Assembly: GCA_023374045.1 (NCBI GenBank)
Contig: CM041776.1
Coordinates: forward strand, 347,695,636-347,759,635
Source of the DNA: Limonium bicolor
Lineage: Eukaryota > Streptophyta > Magnoliopsida > Caryophyllales > Plumbaginaceae
Direction of reading: 5' to 3'
DNA length: 64,000 nucleotides
Under the pieces are notes generated by a model. That model worked only from the letters and a program-made list of their open reading frames with translations. It was not told the DNA's origin and did not search any database. Below are positions 1 through 10,852 of this stretch, piece by piece. Each line of letters starts with the position of its first letter. The stretch's first letter is position 1. A program made the translations under genes and the position numbers.

Positions 1-659
1 TGTTCTGGGAATATAGGAGATAAATCTGTCTAAGTGTTGGGGCGTGATTACCGAGGCGGCGATGAGTCAGCTGGCCATGCCACGTCAGCCCTTAATCAAA
101 ATTTTGGCTCTAAACTTCATTTGATTATAACTTTGGCTAGGATGATCCGTTTTTGACGTTCTTTTTATCGATCTTCATGGTTTTCCATAACCTATTTATT
201 GGTATAGGTTTCATGGCCTGGTTTGACCATTCTCAAAAAGTCAACCCTAGTAAGGCTTAAAAGGCTGTAGGGTTTCTAGAATTTTATATTGACTTTTATG
301 TTTCAGAACAATGTTCCAACACTTCCTAAAATCTTTATAATATAGTTGGAGTGTTTATAAATTTCCCAAGATTTATTGACTTATAAATATTATTAAATTC
401 ATAATACTATAATAATATATAATAATTAAATATTTAATTGTATTCTTTAGAGTTAAATAGAAGGAATCCCCTAAAATAATTCCCATAATTCCATATAATA
501 TTAATACTCATAATTCCATACAATAATTTAATATTCATAATTCCTTATACTAATTTAACATTCATGATTCCATATAATAATATAATACTTAATAGTATTA
601 TTAAAGGTTTAATAAAATAAATCCCCTAAATTAATTTAAATTAAATTAGGGGTATTTCA
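1..659 (-). repeat. LTR fragment of an unnamed retroelement, cut by the window edge
   Basis: AT-rich, non-coding sequence whose right end reads ...ggggtatttca. Read on the minus strand this is a TG-type LTR start (TGAAATACCCC), the same terminus as the K1 and S1 LTRs. The K1 LTR sequence begins abruptly at 660, and the bases before 660 do not match the other K1 LTR near 32880. The simplest reading is that a second LTR inserted into the K1 3' LTR. The other end and any target duplication lie outside the window. The stretch holds runs of the tri- to pentanucleotide type aatatt/aattcc and no credible ORF. Confidence 0.45.
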
Positions 660-1141
660 AAAACGCTTGTTAATTTACCCGGTTTAGCACTATTCACTAA
701 CCGGACCCGTTTTCCTGAATTTTCTCGTTTCTTTTATTTTAATGGTTATTAAGCTCCCATCAATGTTTATTTATAGTTATATAAACAACTATAATTTTTA
801 CGGGGTCGTTTGACTATTTAAAGTCGCGTTTTCGGGTTTTCTCGAAAAACACGCTTTATGACTCCGTTAGCGTTTTAACGCATTATTTAGATCAGTTTTC
901 TTCGGAATTTTTTCACACATGTTCTTAGTGTGTAATTATGGTATACAAATATATTTATAACCCTAATGAAGGTTATATACCTCCTAAAATAATTAAATAC
1001 GTGTTTTCACGTTTTGTGACTTTTACGCATTTTCTTTTTCTTTTGGTTTTTTTTTCTTCACCAATGATCTTAAGGACTTAATTAGCCTTAGAAAATCATA
1101 ATCACATAATTAATTAACATATTAAGGTTTAGGGTATTTCA
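660..1141 (-). repeat. K1 3' LTR, first ~480 bp (minus orientation)
   Basis: This segment matches 32890-33356 joined to 43145-43163, in the same orientation, including the block around tttacccggtttagcac. It ends in ...gggtatttca, followed directly by a minus-strand polypurine tract at 1142-1154. It is therefore the start of a 3' LTR read right to left. It also gives the uninterrupted version of the site where T1 inserted into the other K1 LTR: aacatattaaggttt runs straight through near 1118-1132. The rest of this LTR is replaced by the fragment at 1-659 or lies outside the window. Confidence 0.7.
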
Positions 1142-1154
1142 ATCTACCCCCCTT
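1142..1154 (-). other. Polypurine tract of K1
   Basis: The plus strand reads atctaccccccttaaaag, so the minus strand has the purine run aaggggggtag right before the LTR start TGAAATACCC. This is the expected plus-strand primer position for a Ty3/gypsy element. Just upstream (1156-1180) is a gaactttgaggacaaagttc hairpin on the minus strand, often seen near the 3' end of chromoviruses. Confidence 0.65.
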
Positions 1155-4100
1155 AAAAGAACTTTGTCCTCAAAGTTCCACAATTCACATGCATCATTTA
1201 ATTAGAATACAGGGATTACTTTCACAACATAACTCTCTCACATCAACATACACCGGATGTAAACTTTAGGACTCATGGTCCGGACAACATAACAACCTTC
1301 AGACTTTAGGGTCTGGATAGCATATCAACTTTAGGGCTCATAGGCCCGGATAACATATACCACACATATCACACAACATGTCTTAGCATGTATAACAAAC
1401 AGAAATACCTTTTCTATCTCTTCATGGGCTCGAGTCCCATGTTGAGTACATATACACTGTGATCACGTAGAACCCGGTCGCGATGGACACCTTCTGATCC
1501 CCGTTCCTTTGGGAGATCAAAACAATCACATACATTTTTAAAATATACTTCTCATGTCACCGGTCCGAAGACAAAGGCTCATACGTCCTCAGCTCGTGAG
1601 CAAGTACTATGAAAATATTCTTTATGAGGTTAAGTGGAATGAAATCCTTCCTTTGAAAATACCATTTAAGAATTTTGGAAATATTTATTGAAGTCTTGAA
1701 AGTACCAATTGAAAGTTTTAAAACACCAATTTAAAATTCTTTTTGAAAACGCAATACAACTCCAAGTCCAATTTGTGTTACTGCATCTTGTTCTTAACGT
1801 GATTATTTGTGACCACTTATAGGGAGCTTCCAGAGTCATCCAACCATAATGTGATCAACATCAGTGTTGAACTACCTTTCCACTCCAATTTGTGTTCAGT
1901 TTCCCTTGATCACATGCAAATCAAGTTCCACCTCCCACTTCAATTTCAACAAGCGACTAATTCAAACATTTACCATTTTCTATCTTTTTAATCTTTCTAG
2001 TCGTAATCATAGAGCAGTACATCTCCAAAGGATGGAACTCTGTCCATCAATTATCCTCAATTTGCCTCAAGTCAACTTACCTAGGGAATCCTATTCTCAC
2101 CAAGTTCTTCATCGGTTTCCTACCGATTCATACATCACAATACTATGTATGTGTATATATATATTTTTATCACCATCACGATACACAATACTATATATAT
2201 ATATATACAAAATCACAATACACATCATTATATTTGTCTCAAATAAACATATACTATCGGGGTTTTAGTTCCCCGGGAGTTTCTCTACTCCCATACACTC
2301 ATATCCACAAACCACTTATAACAATGGTATTCGCATCTTCTGTGCGCAATTACCACAATTAAACCATGAATGAATACGTATGTTCATGTACCATACGCAC
2401 CAATCATCAGAACAAAGTATTTTATGTTATACACCACATCATAATAAATTATTTTGTGCTATGCACAACATTGTTCACGTACACTTGTACGTAAACATTC
2501 ACTAAGCGTTTTTGCGCTCTACCCCCCTTAAAAGGGATTACGCTCGCGTAATCTACCATATGTTATTACTTAACCTTGGTTTAAAATGTTCTGCCATCGT
2601 GAAGTGTTTTAACTTCCACGTGGTTTATTATACAATGCGTTCTGTTAGAGGATCTTAACCATATTGGCGGTTTAGTCCCTAAACCAAGAATTCTCATTGG
2701 AGTTTATTTAACTCATCACCGGTTTCGATTCTGGCCTATGAGGCTTCTTGTCGTTAATAACCATCCATTATTCATATTCACAATGTATCTGAAGCATGGG
2801 TTCACTGGCCTCTGATGCACAACTGTGACAACTTAGAGCTTAGTTTGCCCGATTCGTTATGCTTACTGTATTGTACATCTCCCATTTATCACATTTATCT
2901 TGGTAATAATGGTTTCTCAACCGACGTGTGGTATCTCTTACCGTGAGCGAATTCGGTGAGTTACAAACTTTTTATCCATCCTCATGATAACTTATTGTGT
3001 ATACTGCTCTGTATTCTCAATGATTGACTTGATTTCTTCTGACTTACTGTCGGTTGAGATTGAGCTACCACCTAATGTGTAGTGCTCTCTCGGTTACTTT
3101 CAACATTTGAGGTATATTGCATACCGGTATTTGGTATTTAGTGCTACTGTAGTCACTTATTCTTCATCATGCCTCCACATTCAGTTTGTACATGAATTCT
3201 TTCCTTTGTACGACCTTGCATTTCCTATGCATCGGTCATTATAGTGTTATAAGCCTTTAGTTGTTCTACCACAATTAACATCTTCCCAACTTCCTAGCTA
3301 TCTCACTCGATCATTACCGCGCAAGCGCAATACCAAAACACTCAGTCATACAGAGTGCAGAGGCGTAAACTCTTGGCAGTAAGTCTCTTATGCGATTGCC
3401 ATAGGAATTCACATTGTGTTTCATTGGGATTCTTATCACATAGTACTGGCTACTGGCTTACTGCCTAGTTTATTTGCTATCACTTACCGTTATATCTCCA
3501 TTGGGTTTAAATCATAACTGTGCTCAGTTGCCATATTATCGTTTAACAATACTTATACAACGGTCGCTTATTGCGCACCGTGTTCTTACTTCTTGCACAA
3601 CAATAACTTACATGGTATCCACTGTCATGTTAGCTTCTACACATGTACTTTCATCGTTCTCATTCTGGTTCGTCACACACTTGGATGACTACTGAATGCA
3701 CTATATTTTTTTTGAGTCTTTATGCTCCTTGAGCGTTGTTCACTCTTCATTTAGCATCACATACCTATGGTGGTTGCTATTAGACTTATTACTCTTCCGG
3801 TCTCCACAATTGGTACAAACGCTTCTATACGTATTATTGTTGTTCAAATCGTTCTTGGGTAATAACAATATGGTCAATCCTTAACATATTTCGTGAACTT
3901 GATTCACATACCTACCGCTCCCACGGTTTCGCCATTTCGAGAGGTATCCCCACTTTTAAAGTAGTGGTTCGTTCTCCGCTCTATACACTTATACAACATA
4001 AACTTTCGTAATCAATTAAATTTGCATAACACATTTGGTCTGCGGCTTATAAGCCTCATTGCCTCTAGCTCTACTCTCACACACATTTTACTTCTCCGTA

Positions 4101-4822
4101 CACCATCCCATGGTGTGGAGGTTGTATTGGGCTCCCTGACGAGGTCGTTGCATCACGCTTCCTCATACGGGATGCCCCTTAAGAATGTCCGTTTACCTCC
4201 TGACGACTTATGTTTAAACCGGGTATAGCTTCAACTCTTGTGTTTCAATCACGACATTTCGTTCAACACTTGTTGACCCACACCCCTTTAGGACAGCTCC
4301 TGGGTGTTACTAGGTTGTGCCATTACATCTGGCTTGTATACTTTTAGTTAACTACATCGCCTTGCGTTCTTTATTGGGTTTACTATCTTCTTCTGTGAAG
4401 ATCGATATTTCCTGGTAGTCTGGGTGATCATTTCGGGAGTTTCATCCCGTCCGTTGCACATTAACATGTCCATACTAGGCATTGGCCTTACTATGTATAG
4501 ACTGGGTATTTGTTCCAGCTATCATATTTTATTCCTCGGGGTCTTGAGACATATGAGATGTCTTTACTTACTAGTCAGTGCGCTCCACACTTCTTGACTC
4601 ATAAACACTTTCTTGAAATGGATTCACTAATTCTTATAGTCTCGTTAACTTAACTGGGTTCCTTTACTTCGTCCATTCTTGGCAATTCGTTGCTCTTGTT
4701 TAACTTTTACTGCTGACCGTAGTATGCAGTCGACTACTTCCCGTGTTCCTGACTCTACTCGTATACCTATGTGGGGTACCCTGCTGATACATTGCTACTT
4801 ACCTGACTAACCCATAAGAAGG
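1155..4822 (-). pseudogene. Decayed K1 internal region, 3' part
   Basis: This is 3.7 kb without a frame longer than about 75 codons in a plausible context. It lies between the K1 polypurine tract and the E1 insertion, where the pol end and 3' untranslated region would be expected. I see no reverse transcriptase, RNase H, integrase or chromodomain motif. The 2150-2205 stretch is a TA-rich simple repeat. Near 3800 on the minus strand a short CxxCG motif recalls a zinc knuckle, but the surrounding frame is broken. The function is inferred from position only. Confidence 0.45.
2518..2553 (-). other. Second polypurine-like tract with adjoining inverted repeat in K1
   Basis: On the plus strand tctaccccccttaaaagg is followed by gattacgctcgcgtaatc, an inverted repeat with 8-bp arms (gattacgc/gcgtaatc). 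The first part is almost the same as the K1 polypurine tract at 1142-1158, including its downstream ttaaaag. It may mark the original end of pol, with the 1.4 kb between the two tracts being added 3' sequence. Confidence 0.4.
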
Positions 4823-4827
4823 TCTGT

Positions 4828-6293
4828 TGTTGGGCAAAATAATGTTGAAACTATCTTGCTAACTATGGGCAGTGAACCCAATCATTGTAGTACAACAAGG
4901 TCGTATCCACAGGGACTTCGTAACTATCTAGCTAATTATAAGCTTAGTAAATGTGTAAGAGGATATATACAAAAGTGCATAAATGTAAATTGTTTTGGGG
5001 GTTTTGTTGGTTGGATAGATAAATCGGAAAACGAAGGAAAGTAGTAAAACTAGACTAACTAAACTAGGATAGATGTAGCTCGGGATGGATATTTGCACCC
5101 ATCTTCCCTTTACTACCAATGGTCAACCCTCGAACTCATGGCTAAACAATGGGAACGCTAAATTAACTAATAGCCTAATTAAGGCCTACTAATCCTAACC
5201 AATTTAATCGAGACTTCTCATTCAGCTAAGCCCCGGGTCAATCGATAGCACTAAGTTCAAGTTCCACTAAGGTTACAATGTAGTCTAATCTCAAAATTAT
5301 CGAAATCAGAGTACACCGTTTTAGTCTCTAACAATTTAGGTTTCTATCTCTGAATAACATTTTGATAGAATCCCACAATAATGCTAAACTAATCGGTAGG
5401 CCAAACCAACCAATTTAACACATAATTGATAATTTGGGTAAAACCCTAAACTAATCCTCAAATCATGGGCAACAAGTTTAAGAATCATAAATACCCAATA
5501 ATCATCTTCATTAAGCTCAAAGACTAAAATAAAGCATAAAAAATTCAAGATTCAACAATGGAGGTTTTAGGGATTTTGGGGCAAAATCCCATCCCAAGCT
5601 ACAAGGAAACTACACAACCATTAAAGCACAAAAGAGAGAGAAGGGAGAAGAAATAGCCATGGGAGATTGAGGAAGAGCTTCAATGGAGGTGAGCCTTCTC
5701 CTCCTTCTTCTCTTCCTTCCCTTTCTTCTTCTTCCCTCTTTTCTCTTTTCTCTTGTTTTTCCGTCGTTTTTCTGTTCTCTGTCGAATACCCCTCTCTCCT
5801 CTCTTTTCTCCTTTTAAAATCTGATTTTTGGGCAAATTTTCGACCTGTCCGACCCACCCTGGGTCGGACTCGTCCAGGAGCAATTTCGGGGCGAAAATGC
5901 GTTTTCTAAAGTCCGTCCGACCCACGTCCGACCCAGACCTATGGGTCGGACGGTTCCAGTAGCTCGGGGACAAAAATCACGTTCTTTTAAAAGTCCGTCC
6001 GACCCACGTCCGACCCAGACCTATGGGTCGGACGGTTCCAGTAGGCTAACTTCGAAATGCTGTATCTTCTTCGTTTCAACTCCGATTTTGGATCCGTTTG
6101 CGCCCACGCGTTCCTCTCTTCATCTACTTTACTCCTATATATGTTATTCCTCCTGTTTAAACAATAAATGTGTAAGACACCAATGAAACACAAAACTAGA
6201 GGAAAACAAGCCAGAGTGGAGAAATGAGCATGAAAATTGTTGATTAAACATATGAAATACTCCCCTAAAACATGCTCATTTAGACACTCATCA
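4828..6293 (-). repeat. E1 3' LTR
   Basis: This is a 1466-bp direct repeat of 9361-10846. On the minus strand it starts TGATGAGTGTC and ends GCCCAACA. It holds a GC-rich cluster of GTCCGACCC inverted repeats at 5847-6042, with an 82-bp internal duplication (5911 and 5993). A long pyrimidine tract on the plus strand (5693-5765) follows. Short frames across this tract are low-complexity shadows, not genes. Confidence 0.9.
5847..6042. repeat. GTCCG inverted-repeat cluster in E1 3' LTR
   Basis: Several copies of gtccgaccca face tgggtcggac, and one block is duplicated with an 82-bp period. The matching cluster in the 5' LTR is at 10389-10590, and in the right-arm copy at about 63558-63762. The same GTCCG core recurs in the other LTR families of this window. 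Confidence 0.75.
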
Positions 6294-6330
6294 CACCCCC
6301 CACTTACCTTTTTGCTTGTCCTCAAGCAAA
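6294..6330 (-). other. E1 polypurine tract and adjoining hairpin
   Basis: On the minus strand taagtgggggg leads into the LTR start. Just upstream, tttgcttgtcctcaagcaaa (6311-6330, plus strand) is an inverted repeat with 8-bp arms and a tcct loop. The minus-strand form, gcttgaggacaagc, is a familiar motif near the 3' end of Athila and Tat elements. Confidence 0.7.
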
Positions 6331-7831
6331 ACCAAGCCCCCAAGCAAGTAAGGAATGCTCAATACTAACAAATACTAACATGAATTGTAGGATAAGAGAA
6401 GAAGCAAAAAGTGATTAAAACCTTTGAGGAGTGTGAACCATCTCTTAGTGGTGGCATGGGTGTACTTAGGGGAAAAACAAAAACTAGAGTTTCGGGGTAT
6501 GATCCGGAGTGCTTCAAAGTTCTAAAGATTAGGTAACTTGGAGAGCTTTTACCATGGCCAACTTCTCTCAAGAATGGGCATTGAGAAGAAAACAAAAGGA
6601 AAAATAGATTTATGCATTTGTTTCACTTTTGCATAAGAGATGAGAGGATAACATTTTGGCATCAAGCCTTTGCATTTAAGAACACTCAACTCTCATTGTT
6701 GGTTACCAATGGCGTCTCACAAGTCCCTTAAAGGATTTTCACGAAGAAGCACCCCTTAGCAATCCCTAGGAAAGAAGACAGAAGGAACCCCAAAGCAATA
6801 AAAATCCAACCATATAAGATCACTTGGCCACACCGCATGTAAAATGCTCCTCAAAAGCAATCAAAAAGAAAAATTTAAGCATTCCCACAACTCATAATAG
6901 TATTTGTTCTTAATGAGAACAACTCACAACACAAGGGTCCAAGTTTTTTTATTTTGGACAATCACAAGATAAGAAGAGAGATCTAACATTTATGCACGCA
7001 ATTCGCCGAAAAGGTCACTCCCCCACACTTAACTTGAACAATGTCCTCATTGTTCACCAAACAAACCGGGGAAGGTTTCAGAAGACCTTTTCAGGAAGCA
7101 GGCCAAAGAGGAAACACAAGGGACATAAACACCATTATACCACAGCAGCTATCCCCAGATTTGCAGATTCAAAATTAGAGAAGAGAGAACGAAAACTAAA
7201 AGAAACTAGTACTCCCCTGAGATTGTCATTGCTATCAGTTTGTAGAACTCCCCCACACTTGAGCTTTAGTCTCAAGTAGCGTAGCTTGGTTGCGGTGTGG
7301 AATTGAAATTGCACCCGCATAAAACACTAGAAGCAACCAAACTACAACTGGAGTTAAGGGTTAGCAAAAACAAAACCAAAGGAGAACGAAAACAAAAACA
7401 GGAAATTAAAATAGTGGAGTCGTTGTGGGCAAATATTAAAGGAAGGGTGAAACGAGTACTCCCCGATAAGATGTGGAAGGAAGATAGGGTGCCCGCACAA
7501 TTGCAAGTGGGAGGGGTTGTTGAGGTGCTACCTTCAATCGTTGGAGATGAAGGTCCTCTTGGAAAATTTCGCCAGAGGTTCCTTTGTAATTGTTCCTAAT
7601 TCCATCCCTTTTTCAGAGGGGCTTACCTGTTTCCAAAATATTCACAACACAGACGCCACCAATTGGGCGTAAAAGGGTAAGTCCAAAGAATGCCAAAATA
7701 GCCCATTATTGAAAACAATGCAAAATCGAAACTAACATAATTTAAAAGACATGACACGAAATGATATCCGGGTTGCCTCCCGGTAAGCGGCCCTTCTTTA
7801 AGGTCTGTGGCTAGACCATACCACCGTGAAG
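6331..7831 (-). other. E1 3' non-coding region
   Basis: This is 1.5 kb without a convincing gene. It holds two further copies of the hairpin-plus-purine module seen at the polypurine tract: gaacaatgtcctcattgttc (7036-7055) next to cccccacactta (7019-7031), and cttgag/ctcaag arms (7258-7276) next to ctcccccacactt. At 7768-7783 ccgggttgcctcccgg forms a hairpin; on the minus strand it reads ...gggaggcaaccc..., a conserved sequence I recognise from Athila-type elements. The short plus-strand frames here are shadows. Confidence 0.55.
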
Positions 7832-8224
7832 TCATCCGGGATCGAATATGAACGTTGAAGTCGGCTTCAACGGGTGGGTTAGGCGGGCATCATCTAGCAA
7901 TGAAGAACGACCCGGATCAAAAGGAAATGTGGCCTCAACACTTAGGATGTGAAAGTGTAAACTCCACCGATTGTTCATCAGGTGGAAGTGTTGAGGTGGG
8001 TGATCCTTGGTACGAGGATCAAACTGTGGTGGAGCCTCCTCTTCAAATTCAAGGATGTAAACATCCTTATCTTCAGTGAGCGGTGCAGGGTGAACTCCGG
8101 GGCGGACTTTGTCTTCAATCTTTGGTCCCGGATCAAATGGGAAGGTGGCCTCCACACTTAGCGGGTGTACGTTGAGCTTCCACCCAACTTCATTAGTGCA
8201 CGGGTGGGGGCCTTGATCCTTCAA
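7832..8224 (-). CDS. Possible continuation of the E1 ORF, repeat-rich
   Basis: This 130-codon frame overlaps the 3' end of the zinc-knuckle ORF. It contains two copies of LSVEATFPFDPG plus a partial third. It also contains EDKDVYILEFEEEAPPQ, which matches the EVEDIYILEFEEEEEP end of the upstream ORF. The shared motif suggests one protein built from tandem repeats, later split by a stop or frameshift. Single-base indels are common among the copies in this window, so the break could be a sequencing error. No known domain is recognised. It could also be non-coding repeat sequence that happens to stay open. Confidence 0.35.
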   Translation of the reverse strand: MKDQGPHPCTNEVGWKLNVHPLSVEATFPFDPGPKIEDKVRPGVHPAPLTEDKDVYILEFEEEAPPQFDPRTKDHPPQHFHLMNNRWSLHFHILSVEATFPFDPGRSSLLDDARLTHPLKPTSTFIFDPG

Positions 8225-9213
8225 GTGAAGATCAAGTTTGATGGCTCCTCCTCCTCCTCAAATTCGAGGATGTAAATGTCCTCAACTTCTTGGTGAAGCT
8301 CATGGGAAGAGCCTTGATGAAAATCAACTTCAGAGGGAGGTGGCTCCTTGAAGTCGGTGGTGGTACTCTCCTCTGAGGAGTCAGAGGGAGACAGTGTCTC
8401 CTCCTTCTCAAAGTTGAGGATGTGAGCATCCTCATGATCTTGATGGAGCACGGAGAAGGCGGGGAAATATTGGTAGCTGACTTCAGAGGGAGAAAGCTCC
8501 TTGAAGTTAGAGTGGAGACTCTCTTCTGATGAAGTGTCTTCATAATCAAGCTGGGGGTGAAGTGGTGTTGGGCTTTCAGATTCGCACAGGGGAGGAGTTG
8601 GAAAGTAGCTCAAGTCCTCAACAGGCTGTTCCACATCATGAACTGCTTCACTCTCAAGTTGTTGCATTATTTGAGTGAACTGAGTTTGAATTTTCATGTT
8701 GAAGGTATCTTGCTTCATGATAAAAGTATCTTGCATAGTTGGGTTAGGCTTGCAAGAAGAGATAAGATCTGACATGAGCTCCTCCAAACTGGGTGAATCA
8801 ACCTTTACTGTGATCACAGGACACTGAGCACTCTCATGGTCTCCTCCACACTCTTGGCACACAGGCCTCCGGTAGACTGAAGAGTTAAGGTCCTCCATGA
8901 GAGCTCTTAATTCTGACATCATTGTTGGGCACTTGGGGCTCTCATGGTACTCTCCGCACCTTTGGCATACACTCCATGGGTTGGTGACTTGTGTAAACTC
9001 ATGATAGTCCTCCAATCCGGTTGGTCTACTCCCATTTGGTTGGTATGTTGAGATAAAATCTACCATCATGTCCTCCAACCTAGAGCTTCCAACATGACAT
9101 TGAGAATTGTCATGGTTTCCTCCGCATCTCTCACACACAAGCCATTGATTGTAGTTTTCTTGGCCATAAGAGTAGCCATTCCAACCTCCAGCTTGATCAT
9201 AATAACCATCCAT
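8221..9213 (-). CDS. E1 zinc-knuckle protein (330 aa), gag-like
   Basis: This is the longest frame in the window. It starts 124 bases after the PBS, where gag normally begins. The first 42 residues are rich in Gly, Tyr, Asn and Gln. Three knuckles of the form CX2CX3HX4C lie at residues 27-39 (CERCGGNHDNSQC), 83-95 (CQRCGEYHESPKC) and 119-131 (CQECGGDHESAQC). Each is followed by a short helix-like segment of the type LEELMSDLISS. The second half is acidic and repeats FKE(L/P)xPSEV and ED..IL.FE. The spacing, one residue shorter than the classical retroviral knuckle, is like that of Athila gag proteins. A role in RNA binding and packaging is inferred. No capsid, protease or polymerase region is present. 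Confidence 0.7.
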   Translation of the reverse strand: MDGYYDQAGGWNGYSYGQENYNQWLVCERCGGNHDNSQCHVGSSRLEDMMVDFISTYQPNGSRPTGLEDYHEFTQVTNPWSVCQRCGEYHESPKCPTMMSELRALMEDLNSSVYRRPVCQECGGDHESAQCPVITVKVDSPSLEELMSDLISSCKPNPTMQDTFIMKQDTFNMKIQTQFTQIMQQLESEAVHDVEQPVEDLSYFPTPPLCESESPTPLHPQLDYEDTSSEESLHSNFKELSPSEVSYQYFPAFSVLHQDHEDAHILNFEKEETLSPSDSSEESTTTDFKEPPPSEVDFHQGSSHELHQEVEDIYILEFEEEEEPSNLIFT

Positions 9214-9336
9214 CAGCTTAAAGTTCCTACAAAGAAAATAATAATAATAAAAAAATTATACACAAAATGGTAAATAAGGAAATGAAAAATACGCACAAAA
9301 ACTAAACAGATAATAAACCAGATAGTTGGACCGAAG

Positions 9337-9354
9337 TCCCTGGCAACGGCGCCA
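9337..9354 (-). other. E1 primer binding site (tRNA-Asp type)
   Basis: The minus strand reads TGGCGCCGTTGCCAGGGA, six bases inside the 5' LTR. It is complementary to the 3' end of plant tRNA-Asp (GUC) except for one position (A where the others in this window have G). Confidence 0.8.
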
Positions 9355-9360
9355 AAAACT

Positions 9361-10846
9361 TGTTGGGCAAAATAATGTTGAAACTATCTTGCTAACTATG
9401 GGCAGTGAACCCAATCATTGTAGTACAACAAGATCGTATCCACAGGGACTTCGTAACTATCTAGCTAATTATAAGCTTAGTAAATGTGTAAGAGGATATA
9501 TACAAAAGTGCATACATGTAAATTGTTTTGGGGGTTTTGTTGGTTGGATAGATAAATCGGAAAACGAAGGAAAGCAGTAAAACTAGACTAACTAAACTAG
9601 GATAGATGTAGCTCGGGATGGATATTTGCACCCATCTTCCCTTTACTACCAATGGTAAACCCTCGAACTCATGGCTAAACAATGGGAACGCTAAATTAAC
9701 TAATAGCCTAATTAAGGCCTACTAATCCTAACCAATTTAATCGAGACTTCTCATTCAGCTAAGCCCCGGGTCAATCGATAGCACTAAGCTCAAGTTCCAC
9801 TAAGGTTGCAATGTAGTATAATCTCAAAATTATCGAAATCAGAGTACACCGTTTTAGTCTCTAACAGTTTAGGTTTCTATCTCTGAATAACATTTTGATA
9901 GAATCCCCCAATAATGCTAAACTAATCGGTAGGCCAAACCAACCAATTTAACACATAATTGATAATTTGGGTAAAACCCTAAACTAATCCTCAAATCATG
10001 GGCAACAAGTTTAAGAATCATAAATACCCAATAATCATCTTCATTAAGCTCAAAGACTAAAATAAAGCATAAAAATAAGTTCAAGATTCAACAATGGAGG
10101 TTTTAGGGATTTTGGGGCAAAATCCCCATCCCAAGCTACAAGGAAACTACACAACCATTAAAGCACAAAAGAGAGAGAAGGGAGAAGAAATAGCCATGGG
10201 AGATTGAGGAAGAGCTTCAATGGAGGTGAGCCTTCTCCTCCTTCCTCTCTTCTTCTTCTTCCCTCCCTTTCTTCTTCTTCTTCCCTCTTTTCTCTTGTTT
10301 TTCCGTTGTTTTTCTGTTCTCTGTCGAATACCCCTCTCTCCTCTCTTTTCTCCTTTTAAAATCTGATTTCTGGGCAAATTTTCGACCTGTCCGACCCACC
10401 CTGGGTCGGACCCGTGGGTCGGACGCGTCCAGGAGCAATTTCGGGGCGAAAACGCGTTTTCTAAAGTCCGTCCGACCCACGTCCGACCCAGACCTATGGG
10501 TTTGACGGTTCCAGTAGCTCGGGGACAAAAATCACGTTCTTTTAAAAGTCCGTCCGACCCACGTCCGACCCAGACCTATGGGTCGGACGGTTCCAGTAGG
10601 CTAACTTCGAAATGCTGTATCTTCTTCGTTTCAACTCCGATTTTGGATCCGTTTGCGCCCACGCGTTCCTCTCTTCATCTACTTTACTCCTATCTATGTT
10701 ATTCCTCCTGTTTAAACAATAAATGTGTAAGACACCAATGAAAACACAAAACAGAGGAAAACAAGCCAGAGTGGAGAAATGAGCATGAAAATTGTTGATT
10801 AAAACATATGAAATACTCCCCTAAAACCATGCTCATTTAGACATCA
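9361..10846 (-). repeat. E1 5' LTR
   Basis: 1486-bp direct repeat of 4828-6293, differing mainly by small indels. One is an extra gtcggac block near 10410-10425. The right end is aca-tca where the other copies read acactcatca, a local 3-base loss. The GTCCG cluster spans 10389-10590. From about 10150 this LTR belongs to the left arm of the large inverted duplication. Confidence 0.9.
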
Positions 10847-10852
10847 ATCTGT

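Larger units (their letters stand above)
4828..10846 (-). mobile_element. E1: Athila-like non-autonomous LTR retrotransposon
   Basis: A complete minus-strand element. It has LTRs at 4828-6293 and 9361-10846 (TG...CA, near-identical), a PBS next to the 5' LTR that matches the tRNA-Asp 3' end with one mismatch, and a polypurine tract next to the 3' LTR. Target duplication tctgt is at 4823-4827 and 10848-10852; one extra base separates the second copy from the LTR here, while the inverted copy at 63298-63302 abuts it exactly. The internal region is only about 3.1 kb and codes for one zinc-knuckle ORF with a possible continuation. No polymerase is present, so it is LARD-like and would need enzymes from elsewhere. 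It sits in K1. Confidence 0.85.

Noticed and set aside
3800..3830. Zinc-knuckle remnant of K1 gag (CxxCG on the minus strand)
   Set aside because: The motif is short, the frame around it is closed, and it lies too far from the PBS for gag.
5621..5973. Overlapping Lys/Glu- or Ser/Pro-rich frames on both strands
   Set aside because: They arise from a pyrimidine tract and the GTCCG cluster in the E1 LTR, and recur at 10147-10528 and 63646-63992 only because the LTR is repeated.
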